Part shown: piece after piece, positions 1 through 6,970 of the stretch
Position numbering within the stretch: position 1 is the first letter of the stretch
How the letters are laid out: every line of letters begins with the position of its first letter
DNA from: Reichenbachiella carrageenanivorans
Lineage (GTDB): Bacteria > Bacteroidota > Bacteroidia > Cytophagales > Cyclobacteriaceae
Reading direction: 5' to 3'
DNA: 64,000 nucleotides
Assembly (NCBI RefSeq): GCF_025639805.1
Contig: NZ_CP106735.1
Location: forward strand, 3,133,501 to 3,197,500
Translations under genes and position numbers: made by a program
Notes under the pieces: generated by a model
The model's database searches: none
Seen by the model: only the letters and a program-made list of their open reading frames with translations
Told to the model about the DNA's origin: nothing

Positions 1-421
1 CAGGTAGGTCATAATAGTTGAGGTTTTTCCCGTCTCGTACATAACCTAGTGGAGACATTCCAGAAATATAAAATTGGCTATAGAAAGCTTGTACCCCACC
101 GAAGGCAGCTATTATTTCATAGATAAACTTAGCGCTTAGCTCTTCCCTCTTTTGAAAGGGATTGGAGATGCCACAAACTTCTTCTAAGCGTATAGGGTCT
201 GTAAAAGGCACACCAGTAACTCCACCACCAAAACGGCCAGGATTGATCCCGAAAAGCATTCTTCGGGTTTGGTAATCCGCATAGTATTTTTGGTAAAATT
301 GAACGGTGCTTTCCCAGCCTTCAACTGTTTGGTAGGGGTTGAGCGTTACCACTTCTTTAGGAAGCAGAGCAGGAGGAGAGAGGGATTGGTAAAAATCAAG
401 AATCTGATCAGACACTAACAT
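1..421 (-). CDS. SMUG2-like uracil-DNA glycosylase (DUF4918), 3' end outside window
   Basis: The minus-strand frame from ATG at 421 stays open to the window edge, giving about 140 N-terminal residues. It carries GINPGRFGGGVTGVPF at about residues 58-73, which closely resembles the SMUG1-type glycosylase motif GMNPGPxGMxQTGVPF that forms the uracil-binding active site. Family knowledge: SMUG2/DUF4918 proteins excise uracil or oxidised pyrimidines from DNA, and are common in Bacteroidota at about 230 residues. The second active-site loop, near the C-terminus, lies outside the window, so activity cannot be judged. It sits upstream of the bifunctional nuclease gene on the same strand with a 40-base gap. 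Confidence 0.8.
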   Translation of the reverse strand, partial: MLVSDQILDFYQSLSPPALLPKEVVTLNPYQTVEGWESTVQFYQKYYADYQTRRMLFGINPGRFGGGVTGVPFTDPIRLEEVCGISNPFQKREELSAKFIYEIIAAFGGVQAFYSQFYISGMSPLGYVRDGKNLNYYDLP

Positions 422-461
422 AGTTATTACATTTAGTACTCAGTTCAGATTCTTGAGGTAT

Positions 462-1058
462 TTAGTTTCTACGGTTCAATTCATCTCGCAGTTGGGCGGC
501 CTTTTCATAATCCTCTTCAGCAAGTGCCTGATCGAGCATTCGATTCAATTCTTCTACAGAGTGCTTTTTGATGCCTTTGCCTTTGGCTTCCTCTTTAGGT
601 TCGCTATCGGCAGAGGACATGGTGTCTAGTTCTTCTTCAAATTCATCGGTGACTACGATACCAGCTTCTTCCATCACTGCGGCATTGGTGTATATATCTG
701 CGTCGAACCTAATACCAATGGCTATCGCATCCGATGGTCTAGCGTCTATATTCACTTTTTTGCCATGGCTATCGATACAGACGATCTTAGCAAAGAACAC
801 ACCTTCTTTTAGATCAGAAATGATGATTTCTTTGACGTCGATCTCGAAATTGCCAGCAAATGACTTGAATAAATCATGAGTCATGGGCCTGTTGGGCGTG
901 ATCTTTTCAATTTCAATGGCAATGGCTTGTGCTTCAAACATGCCAATGATAATGGGTAGTCGTCGACCACCTTCCGATTCGCCTAACACCAGTGCAAATG
1001 AGCCTGATTGTGCATGGCTGGAGGATAATCCTATAATGTCCAGTTTTATTTTCTCCAA
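462..1058 (-). CDS. bifunctional nuclease domain protein with C-terminal UVR motif
   Basis: 198 residues. Residues 1-130 match the bifunctional nuclease (BFN, DUF151) family: the core runs LPIIIGMFEAQAIAIEI, then a PTHDLF-like segment, then DARPSDAIAIGIR. The last 30 residues form a UVR (UvrB/UvrC) motif, with the LDQALAEEDYEKAAQLRDEL pattern. An acidic linker rich in Glu, Asp and Ser joins the two parts. Plant and bacterial members have been assigned DNase/RNase activity, but the cellular role in Bacteroidota is not settled. The start lies 8 bases beyond the stop of etfA, so it is probably co-transcribed with etfB-etfA, the usual arrangement in this phylum. Confidence 0.88.
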   Translation of the reverse strand: MEKIKLDIIGLSSSHAQSGSFALVLGESEGGRRLPIIIGMFEAQAIAIEIEKITPNRPMTHDLFKSFAGNFEIDVKEIIISDLKEGVFFAKIVCIDSHGKKVNIDARPSDAIAIGIRFDADIYTNAAVMEEAGIVVTDEFEEELDTMSSADSEPKEEAKGKGIKKHSVEELNRMLDQALAEEDYEKAAQLRDELNRRN

Positions 1059-1066
1059 CTGTCTAA

Positions 1067-2023
1067 TTAATTGTTTAATGCCTTGATGGCTTCTGTTAAT
1101 TTAGGTACCACCTCAAATGCATCGCCCACGATACCGTAGTCGGCTGCTTTGAAAAATGGTGCTTCAGGGTCTTTGTTGATTACTACAATGTACTTCGAAG
1201 AGTTGACACCAGCCAAATGCTGGATCGCTCCTGAAATACCTACAGCTATGTATAGGGAAGGCGCTACTTTGATGCCCGTCTGTCCTACGTGCTCATGGTG
1301 TGGCCTCCAGTCCATATCTGATACTGGTTTGCTACATCCAGTAGCTGCGCCGAGTGTCTTGGCTAGGTCTTCGATCATGCCCCAGTTTTCAGGGCCTTTG
1401 AGTCCTCTACCACCTGATACCACAAGATCAGCTTCAGGTAATAATATTTCTCCTGTTGCTTTTTCTTGTGAGGTTACTTTTACTTTGAAATCTGCATCTT
1501 CTGCATTCACAGCGAAGGCTTCTACAGCTGCGTCTGCACCGTCTTCTTTGATGATGGCCGCATTCTTTTTGATGCCTATTATTCTTTTGCCTTCGGTCAA
1601 ATCTACATTGGCGAAAGCCTTGCCTGTATAGATACTACGCTTCACGGTGAAGCCGTTTGACGTGTCTGGCAGTTCGGTTACATTGGAAGCCAATGAAGCA
1701 CCAATTTTGATTGCTAATCTTGCGGATACAGGATCGCCTAGTGACGATTTAGCTAGTACTATGGTTTCTGCACCAGTAGTATCTACGGCTGCTGCTAATG
1801 CCGAAGCATAGGCTTGGATATTTCCTTGTTTGTATTTTTCGTCGGCTACATGTAGTACTTTGTTTGCACCTGCTTTTCCTGCGGCTGCTAGTGCCTCTTG
1901 GCTCGCTTCGCCAAAGGCAATGGCTGTGACCTCACCACCTATGCCTGCGGCATAGCTTACCGCTTCCAACGACGATTTTTTGATCTCGCCTTCTGATATT
2001 TCTATGAATACTAATATGGACAT
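1067..2023 (-). CDS. etfA: electron transfer flavoprotein subunit alpha
   Basis: 318 residues, the usual EtfA length. The N-terminal half is the alpha/beta ETF domain. The C-terminal half is the FAD-binding domain, recognisable by VVSGGRGLKGPENW at about 202-215, the segment ATGCSKPVSDMDW, then VGQTGIKVAPSLYIAVGISGA and the closing DYGIVGDAFEVVP. With EtfB it forms a soluble FAD/AMP heterodimer that takes electrons from acyl-CoA and related dehydrogenases and hands them to the quinone pool through ETF-QO. It follows etfB after 25 bases and precedes the BFN gene by 8 bases, so the three look like one minus-strand operon. Confidence 0.96.
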   Translation of the reverse strand: MSILVFIEISEGEIKKSSLEAVSYAAGIGGEVTAIAFGEASQEALAAAGKAGANKVLHVADEKYKQGNIQAYASALAAAVDTTGAETIVLAKSSLGDPVSARLAIKIGASLASNVTELPDTSNGFTVKRSIYTGKAFANVDLTEGKRIIGIKKNAAIIKEDGADAAVEAFAVNAEDADFKVKVTSQEKATGEILLPEADLVVSGGRGLKGPENWGMIEDLAKTLGAATGCSKPVSDMDWRPHHEHVGQTGIKVAPSLYIAVGISGAIQHLAGVNSSKYIVVINKDPEAPFFKAADYGIVGDAFEVVPKLTEAIKALNN

Positions 2024-2048
2024 GTCTATGATTTTTTGGGCTTAATAA

Positions 2049-2786
2049 TTAGAGTACTTTGGCTTCGTTTTTCAACAGATCCACCAATTCAGATACGTTG
2101 TCCGCATCGATCATTTTTACGGCTCCTTTGGCAGGAGGCATTTCGTATGTACTCAATTGAGTCTTTGCCGTGTCGTCTGTAGGTTCTACTACATTGAGTG
2201 GTTTGGTTCTGGCAGTCATGATGCCTCGCATGTTTGGAATCTTCCATTCTGCTATAGGCTCCTGACAGCCCAATACCAATGGCAAATCAGCTTCTAAATA
2301 TTCTTTTCCTCCTTCTATTTCTCTGGTCATTTTGGCAGTAGAGCCTTCGATGTCTAGCGTCATTACAGGAGAGAGTGACGGCATGCTGAGTAGTTCGCCT
2401 ACCATGCTATGTACCACGCCACTATTGAAGTCGATCGACTCGCGCCCCATCAATATCAAATCATAGTTGCCTTCTTTGGCTGCTTGGGCTATCTGGTTGG
2501 CTACGAAGTAGGAGTCCTTAGGGAAGGCATTGATGCGAATGGCATCATCTGCTCCTATGGCTAGTGCTTTCCTCAAGGTGGGTTCGGTTTCAGCTTCTCC
2601 CACGTTGAGTACCGTGATACTCCCGCCAGTTTGTTCTTTGAGTTCTACGGCTCTGGCCAATGCGTAATCATCATATGGTCCGATGATATATTGCACACCC
2701 GTCTGATCAAACTTGGTATTGCCTTCAGTAAAGGCAATTTTGGAAGTCGTGTCTGGAACGTGCGTAATACAAACAAGAATCTTCAT
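2049..2786 (-). CDS. etfB: electron transfer flavoprotein subunit beta
   Basis: 245 residues, normal for EtfB. It begins MKILVCITHVPDTTSKIAF and contains the family blocks YDDYALARAVELKE, ALAIGADDAIRI and DLILMGRESIDFNSGVV, followed by a segment with LVLGCQEP and PNMRGIMTARTKPL. EtfB binds AMP and holds the partner EtfA together around FAD. It is the first gene of the etfB-etfA-BFN group. The 270 bases upstream, to the terminator of the lipoprotein gene, must contain its promoter, but I could not single out a convincing one. Confidence 0.96.
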   Translation of the reverse strand: MKILVCITHVPDTTSKIAFTEGNTKFDQTGVQYIIGPYDDYALARAVELKEQTGGSITVLNVGEAETEPTLRKALAIGADDAIRINAFPKDSYFVANQIAQAAKEGNYDLILMGRESIDFNSGVVHSMVGELLSMPSLSPVMTLDIEGSTAKMTREIEGGKEYLEADLPLVLGCQEPIAEWKIPNMRGIMTARTKPLNVVEPTDDTAKTQLSTYEMPPAKGAVKMIDADNVSELVDLLKNEAKVL

Positions 2787-3010
2787 GTGTTTATTTATTA
2801 ATGTTGCTAATTAATCTATAAAATTTTGAGTCCAATTGCGAATGATAGAGGACTAAAATCCGAGACTCAATGTGCCACGAATATAGCAAAATCGACATCA
2901 ACATCATGGGAGAGGCTCAATATTAATTGAGGAAATGAAGGGCTATTAAAAAATGAGAAGAGTAATAAACACATGGATCTTATTGATGACCGACTGTGTA
3001 TAAAAAGTAA

Positions 3011-3051
3011 AACTGGTTCATGTTTAGACCCAGCCTAAACATGAACCAGTT
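3011..3051 (-). terminator. rho-independent terminator of the DUF3347 lipoprotein gene
   Basis: A perfect 17-bp inverted repeat (3011-3027 against 3035-3051, 7-base loop) lies just past the stop codon of the minus-strand gene at 3057. Read on the minus strand it is followed by a T-rich tract at about 3002-3010. Confidence 0.85.
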
Positions 3052-3056
3052 ATGCA

Positions 3057-3584
3057 TTACTTTATGGTTTTTTTGATCATACCGCACTTTAGCATCTTGT
3101 CGCCAAAGTATGGGTTTTCAATTTCTTTTTTAGTGCTAAACCAAAAGGCACCAGTGTTGTCGAGAGCCATAGGGCAGTAGCATTGGTTGAGTTCTCCAGA
3201 TTCTACAGACCCTTCGAATACACTTTCCATGGAGTTGTTGAGTTCAGAAAATATAGCTCGGGCAGTTTCTATTTCGCCAGCATTTAAAATCCCATCTGCA
3301 AAACTTGCTTGTTGTTCTGTACTTTCGTCTGTTTTTAATGCCTTGCTCAGTTCAGCAGCAAATGTCTTGGCTGTTTCATAGTCTGTAGCTACTAGTGCAT
3401 CTCGAAGTTTTTCGTAAGCGCTATAGATGGTTTGGATGCCTTTGCTTTTGAATTGTACGCCATCAGCGGCTGTTTCGGTTGCGACAGGAACTACGGCTTC
3501 TTTTGTTGCTTCTTCTTGGCTTTCTTTAGGGCTGCTGCATGCAGATACGAACAGGCCTGCTATGATCAGATAGGTGAATTTCAT
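3057..3584 (-). CDS. DUF3347-type lipoprotein
   Basis: 175 residues. An N-terminal lipoprotein signal ends in the lipobox LFVSAC, so Cys16 should be lipidated. After a Glu/Ala-rich linker comes a helical DUF3347 domain (about residues 45-150). The C-terminal signature has CYCPMALDNTGAFWFS, then IENPYFGDKMLKCGMI. In this family the Cys and Met residues of the YCPM and MLxCG motifs are conserved. The same domain is found at the end of CusB-like copper-efflux adaptors, so metal binding is a reasonable inference, not shown here. No metal-transport gene is adjacent. It has its own terminator and stands alone. Confidence 0.8.
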   Translation of the reverse strand: MKFTYLIIAGLFVSACSSPKESQEEATKEAVVPVATETAADGVQFKSKGIQTIYSAYEKLRDALVATDYETAKTFAAELSKALKTDESTEQQASFADGILNAGEIETARAIFSELNNSMESVFEGSVESGELNQCYCPMALDNTGAFWFSTKKEIENPYFGDKMLKCGMIKKTIK

Positions 3585-3780
3585 TTTGGTTTGATTTACG
3601 TTACGAGATCTTTTTGAAGAACCAAAATTAGATAATTTGATCTCAACTTATGGTTTGATGATTATAAAAATGGTATTGTCATAATTCAAGTGACTTGACA
3701 ACTACTTTCATCTGATGTGTTTGTTTTTCGAAATATTCATTCCAGTATCGAGGTTGTTTTTATGTGTAGCTGACGAGGGC

Positions 3781-4434
3781 TTATTTTCTTTCTAATATGA
3801 CTTGATCTTCAAATAGTCCATTGACTACTGTATGGGCATATTTGTTGATTTCCATAGTGGTTTGTTGATGTTTTTCTAGGTCATATTTGAAGTGGGAAAT
3901 CCATACCAGTCCATTGCCGTCAAATTCGTTGTAGTCCATGAGATAGTAGAAATTGGCTTCTAATATTGTGTAATTGTGATTGGAGACGGTTTGAAGGTCA
4001 TCATATCTGGATTCAAAGTATTGACCAAATTTGTAGCGCCCTTTGGCGTGGCTGGCGAGCTCTTCGTCGGTAATGTCTTCGTCGTCCGTGGAAATGTTTT
4101 TTACAGGAGTAGCTGTTAGCACACCATCAACTCCTAGAGAGTAGAGGTGCTTTTTGATCTCAGAACGATTGACTTCGTCTCCTGCAGGTTCATCTTCGAA
4201 TAGGGTATATCCTGCTACTGCGGGTACTCCTTTAGATTTGAGATATTTAACGGCATCCTTTTCGAATTCCTTTTTGTCTTTCTCATTTTTGGCCATACCA
4301 AATACTGCTACCTTTCTAAAGTGACGAGACTCATAGTTAGGATTTTCCCAGACAGCATCTAGTACTAATGTTTGCGAAGTCGCACAACTAGCAAGTAGTA
4401 TGATTGAAATGGAATAGTGAATGATAAAACGCAT
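3781..4434 (-). CDS. putative lipoprotein of unknown function
   Basis: 217 residues. The N-terminus is a lipoprotein signal ending LLASC, with Cys17 as the lipidation site. The mature part begins with a stretch predicted to fold as alternating strands and helices (FRKVAVFGMAKNEKDKKEFEKDAVKYLKSKGV), resembling small periplasmic lipoproteins that start with a VAVxG strand. The C-terminal half has strand-like segments ending VNGLFEDQVILERK. I do not recognise a named family. It is transcribed away from the channel/protease group, with a shared 109-base intergenic region upstream. Confidence 0.7.
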   Translation of the reverse strand: MRFIIHYSISIILLASCATSQTLVLDAVWENPNYESRHFRKVAVFGMAKNEKDKKEFEKDAVKYLKSKGVPAVAGYTLFEDEPAGDEVNRSEIKKHLYSLGVDGVLTATPVKNISTDDEDITDEELASHAKGRYKFGQYFESRYDDLQTVSNHNYTILEANFYYLMDYNEFDGNGLVWISHFKYDLEKHQQTTMEINKYAHTVVNGLFEDQVILERK

Positions 4435-4543
4435 GTTTGAGCAAGATAAAGTGGCAATTGATTAAGTTATATTCAAGGCTAAAACTAATCAGTATTGCCT
4501 TAACTGGGGATACTTTGCTATTTTTAACTAAATAATATTACTG

Positions 4544-4880
4544 ATGTCTAAGCTTATTCTCTTTTTATTTTTCCTAATCCTTGCTCCATTTATATCAACT
4601 GCTCAGATCAAGTCGCTTAAGGTTGGGGTTATTACAAATTATCCCAATCTTACTTTAGTAAGTTTTACAGTAATAACCATAGATGAAACTCAAAAGCTAC
4701 TGGGAGGTGATGTGGCCATTGGTCAATTCGTAGCCACTGTGCTGAGCTACTTGAAGGATGGAACAAATGCCAAAGTGATCATGGCTAGATCCATCGATTA
4801 TGATCGGACTTTTGTTTGCAGTTTTGATTACCCTCATGTTTGTTGCCGTTTTGTATCGTGTTTTGTTTAAAGTCAAATAG
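4544..4880 (+). pseudogene. small secreted/membrane protein gene with apparent frameshift
   Basis: The frame starting at 4544 encodes a clear signal peptide (residues 1-20, cleavage after STAQ) and about 60 residues of mature protein, then runs into low-quality sequence and stops at 4870. In the +1 frame, open from 4779 to TAG at 4878-4880, there is a good transmembrane helix (MIGLLFAVLITLMFVAVLYRV) ending FKVK. That second stop lies 2 bases before the ATG of the channel gene, a typical operon junction. The simplest reading is one gene of about 112 residues (signal peptide, short extracytoplasmic domain, C-terminal membrane anchor) broken by one base near 4776-4784. Sequencing error or a real mutation are both possible. 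Function unknown; it may be a partner of the channel. Confidence 0.55.
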
Positions 4881-4882
4881 AG

Positions 4883-5536
4883 ATGATTCCACAATCAGTA
4901 CAACAATTGAATATAATGCCTTACCGCTATCACATCATATTAGTAGTGATACTGGTTAATATTCTCGTTCCAGGTTTTTTTCCTGATGATATTCGCACTG
5001 CATTTGTTGCACCTGCATTCAATGTGCTTTTGCTGGGTGCGTGTTTTTTGGTGATTCAAAGAATGAGAAAAGCAGCTATGTATATAGCTATGGCTGGTGT
5101 TTTGGGGGTTATATTCAATTGGTTCGATGGTTATACTGGACTGATTGGGTTATTGATATTATCCATTTATGTGCTGATTACAGCCTTTGAGCTGTTTAGT
5201 GATCTAGTGAGAAAAGAAAAGATAGGATTACCAGAGATTTTGGGTGCATTCGATGGTTATATGCTTATCGGGTATATTGGAGCTTTGTTGTGCCTTGCTA
5301 TACATATCGCTGAGTCAGGAGCTTTTGCTCATGTGGTATCAGGTAGGGCAGGAGCACAGGATTTGTTGTATTTTAGCTATATCACCATGCTTACAATTGG
5401 ATATGGCGATATAGTACCACTTATCCCCGCATCCAAGGGCTTATCAATTGTTTTAGGGTTGATTGGTCAGTTTTATTTGGTAGTAGTTGTTGCCACTTTC
5501 GTGGGAAAATTTTTAATACATTCAAACGAAAAATAA
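4883..5536 (+). CDS. potassium-type ion channel protein
   Basis: 217 residues. Hydrophobic segments lie at about 16-32, 41-58, 64-81, 86-104 and 127-142, then a pore helix and the selectivity filter TIGYGD at residues 171-176, then a last membrane helix at about 186-211. This is the bacterial voltage-gated-like or two-pore-domain K+ channel layout (five segments, P-loop, final helix). No cytoplasmic RCK or cNMP domain follows. It begins 2 bases after the small membrane gene and ends 11 bases before the HtrA-like gene, so the three are probably one operon. K+ selectivity is inferred from the filter alone. Confidence 0.85.
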   Translation: MIPQSVQQLNIMPYRYHIILVVILVNILVPGFFPDDIRTAFVAPAFNVLLLGACFLVIQRMRKAAMYIAMAGVLGVIFNWFDGYTGLIGLLILSIYVLITAFELFSDLVRKEKIGLPEILGAFDGYMLIGYIGALLCLAIHIAESGAFAHVVSGRAGAQDLLYFSYITMLTIGYGDIVPLIPASKGLSIVLGLIGQFYLVVVVATFVGKFLIHSNEK

Positions 5537-5547
5537 TAAGTATAGAA

Positions 5548-6576
5548 ATGAAGATGAAAAATAAATGGACGCTGATCGCCTTGTTGCTTGTTTCTCAGCT
5601 GGGGCATGCGCAATCATTGAGCGAATGGTATCAGCAATTGTCTCCTTCAGTTGTCAAAGTTATTATTTCCGAAAAGGAAATCAGACCCCAAGATGGTCAG
5701 ATGGTAGATGCACAGGGCATCGGATCAGGTGTGCTGATTAGTGATGAAGGTTTGGTGCTCACGGCCTCTCATGTGGTGCAGACTGCCGACAATATCAAAG
5801 TGCAATTCAACGATGGAGAAACTATTCCAGCCCATGTGGTGGCTTCGGCTACTTATGCAGATGTGGCTACGATCAAACTGTCTTGGCTGCCCAAGGGAAA
5901 GCATCCAGTGAAGTTGGGTAATTCGGATTCTACTAAGGTTGGTGATGAAATATTTATGATTGGGTCGCCTTATGGATTAGACTATAGTCTCTCTGTAGGG
6001 TATATCAGTGGCAGACACATCAAAAATAAATTTGCTCATGGGCAGCCCGCTATTGAGTTTTTTCAAACAGATGCAGCCATCAATCATGGCAATTCGGGCG
6101 GTCCTATGTTCAACATGAAAGGAGAGGTGATCGGTGTGGCCAGTTTTATACTCTCCGAGTCTGGAGGCTTTCAAGGGTTGGGCTTTGCGGCTACTTCCAA
6201 TGTCTGTCAGGCTTTGTTACTCGATAGCCCTACGCCATGGACAGGTATGGTGGCTGTAATGGTGGCTGGTGAGTTGGCCAGTGCATTGAATATCCCACAA
6301 GGAGCAGGTTTGCTTATCCAAAAGGTGACTTTGTTTTCTCCATTGGGTATGATCGGAGTGAAGGGAGGTAATATCCCTTTGGAGATCGCGGGCGAATCTG
6401 TCGTGATCGGAGGAGATGTGATTCTGTCGATCAATGGCATACCGCTGTCTAATGAAACCAACCTAGAACGAGCCAGAGAATCCTTTGCGGATTTGACACC
6501 TGGAGACTCTTTTGTTATTACCGTATGGAGGGGTGGCGAAAGAGAAAAATTGAAAGGTAAATTTGGAGATAACTGA
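5548..6576 (+). CDS. HtrA/DegP-like trypsin-family serine protease with one PDZ domain
   Basis: 342 residues. The signal peptide ends GHAQ at about residue 22. The protease domain has a full triad: His75 in TASHVV, Asp105 in TYADVATIK and Ser183 in HGNSGGPM. A PDZ domain covers about residues 230-335, with the carboxylate-binding loop less obvious than in DegP. Family role: periplasmic cleavage of misfolded or regulatory proteins. With one PDZ it resembles DegS or DegQ-like members, but it lacks an N-terminal membrane anchor beyond the signal peptide. It is the last gene of the group that starts at 4544 and is followed by palindromic DNA. Confidence 0.88.
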   Translation: MKMKNKWTLIALLLVSQLGHAQSLSEWYQQLSPSVVKVIISEKEIRPQDGQMVDAQGIGSGVLISDEGLVLTASHVVQTADNIKVQFNDGETIPAHVVASATYADVATIKLSWLPKGKHPVKLGNSDSTKVGDEIFMIGSPYGLDYSLSVGYISGRHIKNKFAHGQPAIEFFQTDAAINHGNSGGPMFNMKGEVIGVASFILSESGGFQGLGFAATSNVCQALLLDSPTPWTGMVAVMVAGELASALNIPQGAGLLIQKVTLFSPLGMIGVKGGNIPLEIAGESVVIGGDVILSINGIPLSNETNLERARESFADLTPGDSFVITVWRGGEREKLKGKFGDN

Positions 6577-6589
6577 GTCAGATAATTTG

Positions 6590-6760
6590 AACCTGCATGA
6601 TGCATTAAGAAATCTATTTCGAGATTAAATAGCTTCAAATCAGACACTTCGTTTCGTTTTACTCATCACTATAGTGGTGGTGCTATGCTTTCTTCGCAAA
6701 ACTTCCTGATTTATCGCTTTTTAACCGCTCATCACGAAGCCCTAATGCATCATGCAGGTT
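6590..6760. repeat. 171-bp element with perfect 18-bp inverted termini
   Basis: The 18 bases at 6590-6607 are the exact reverse complement of 6743-6760. The 135 bases between hold no credible gene. The symmetric ends suggest a small non-autonomous (MITE-like or REP-like) element or a large hairpin. No target-site duplication was obvious. I saw no second copy in the window. Confidence 0.6.
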
Positions 6761-6821
6761 TAAGCAGTTAGTAGTTGTGCGTTTTTGCTAGCACGTGGAG
6801 GAAAATGACCTTTTTCTGTAT

Positions 6822-6924
6822 CGTCATTACCCGATGATCGATCGGGTAACCTTCATGGACGGGTGTTACAGCGGGGTGTTATGCTTTTCTGACCTCCCTT
6901 CGTTGGGTTACCACTGTAATGACG
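6822..6924. repeat. nested palindromic element
   Basis: An outer 9-bp inverted pair (6822-6830 with 6916-6924) encloses an inner perfect 9-bp hairpin (6827-6835 with 6841-6849, 5-base loop). The left outer arm overlaps the left inner arm, so the two structures are mutually exclusive. It lies between the 171-bp element and the 3' end of recQ. Together they account for most of the 394-base gap between the protease gene and recQ. Confidence 0.5.
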
Positions 6925-6970
6925 TTTTTTTATATCTAATTGGCCCAATGAAGGAAATCCTAATGGGAGT

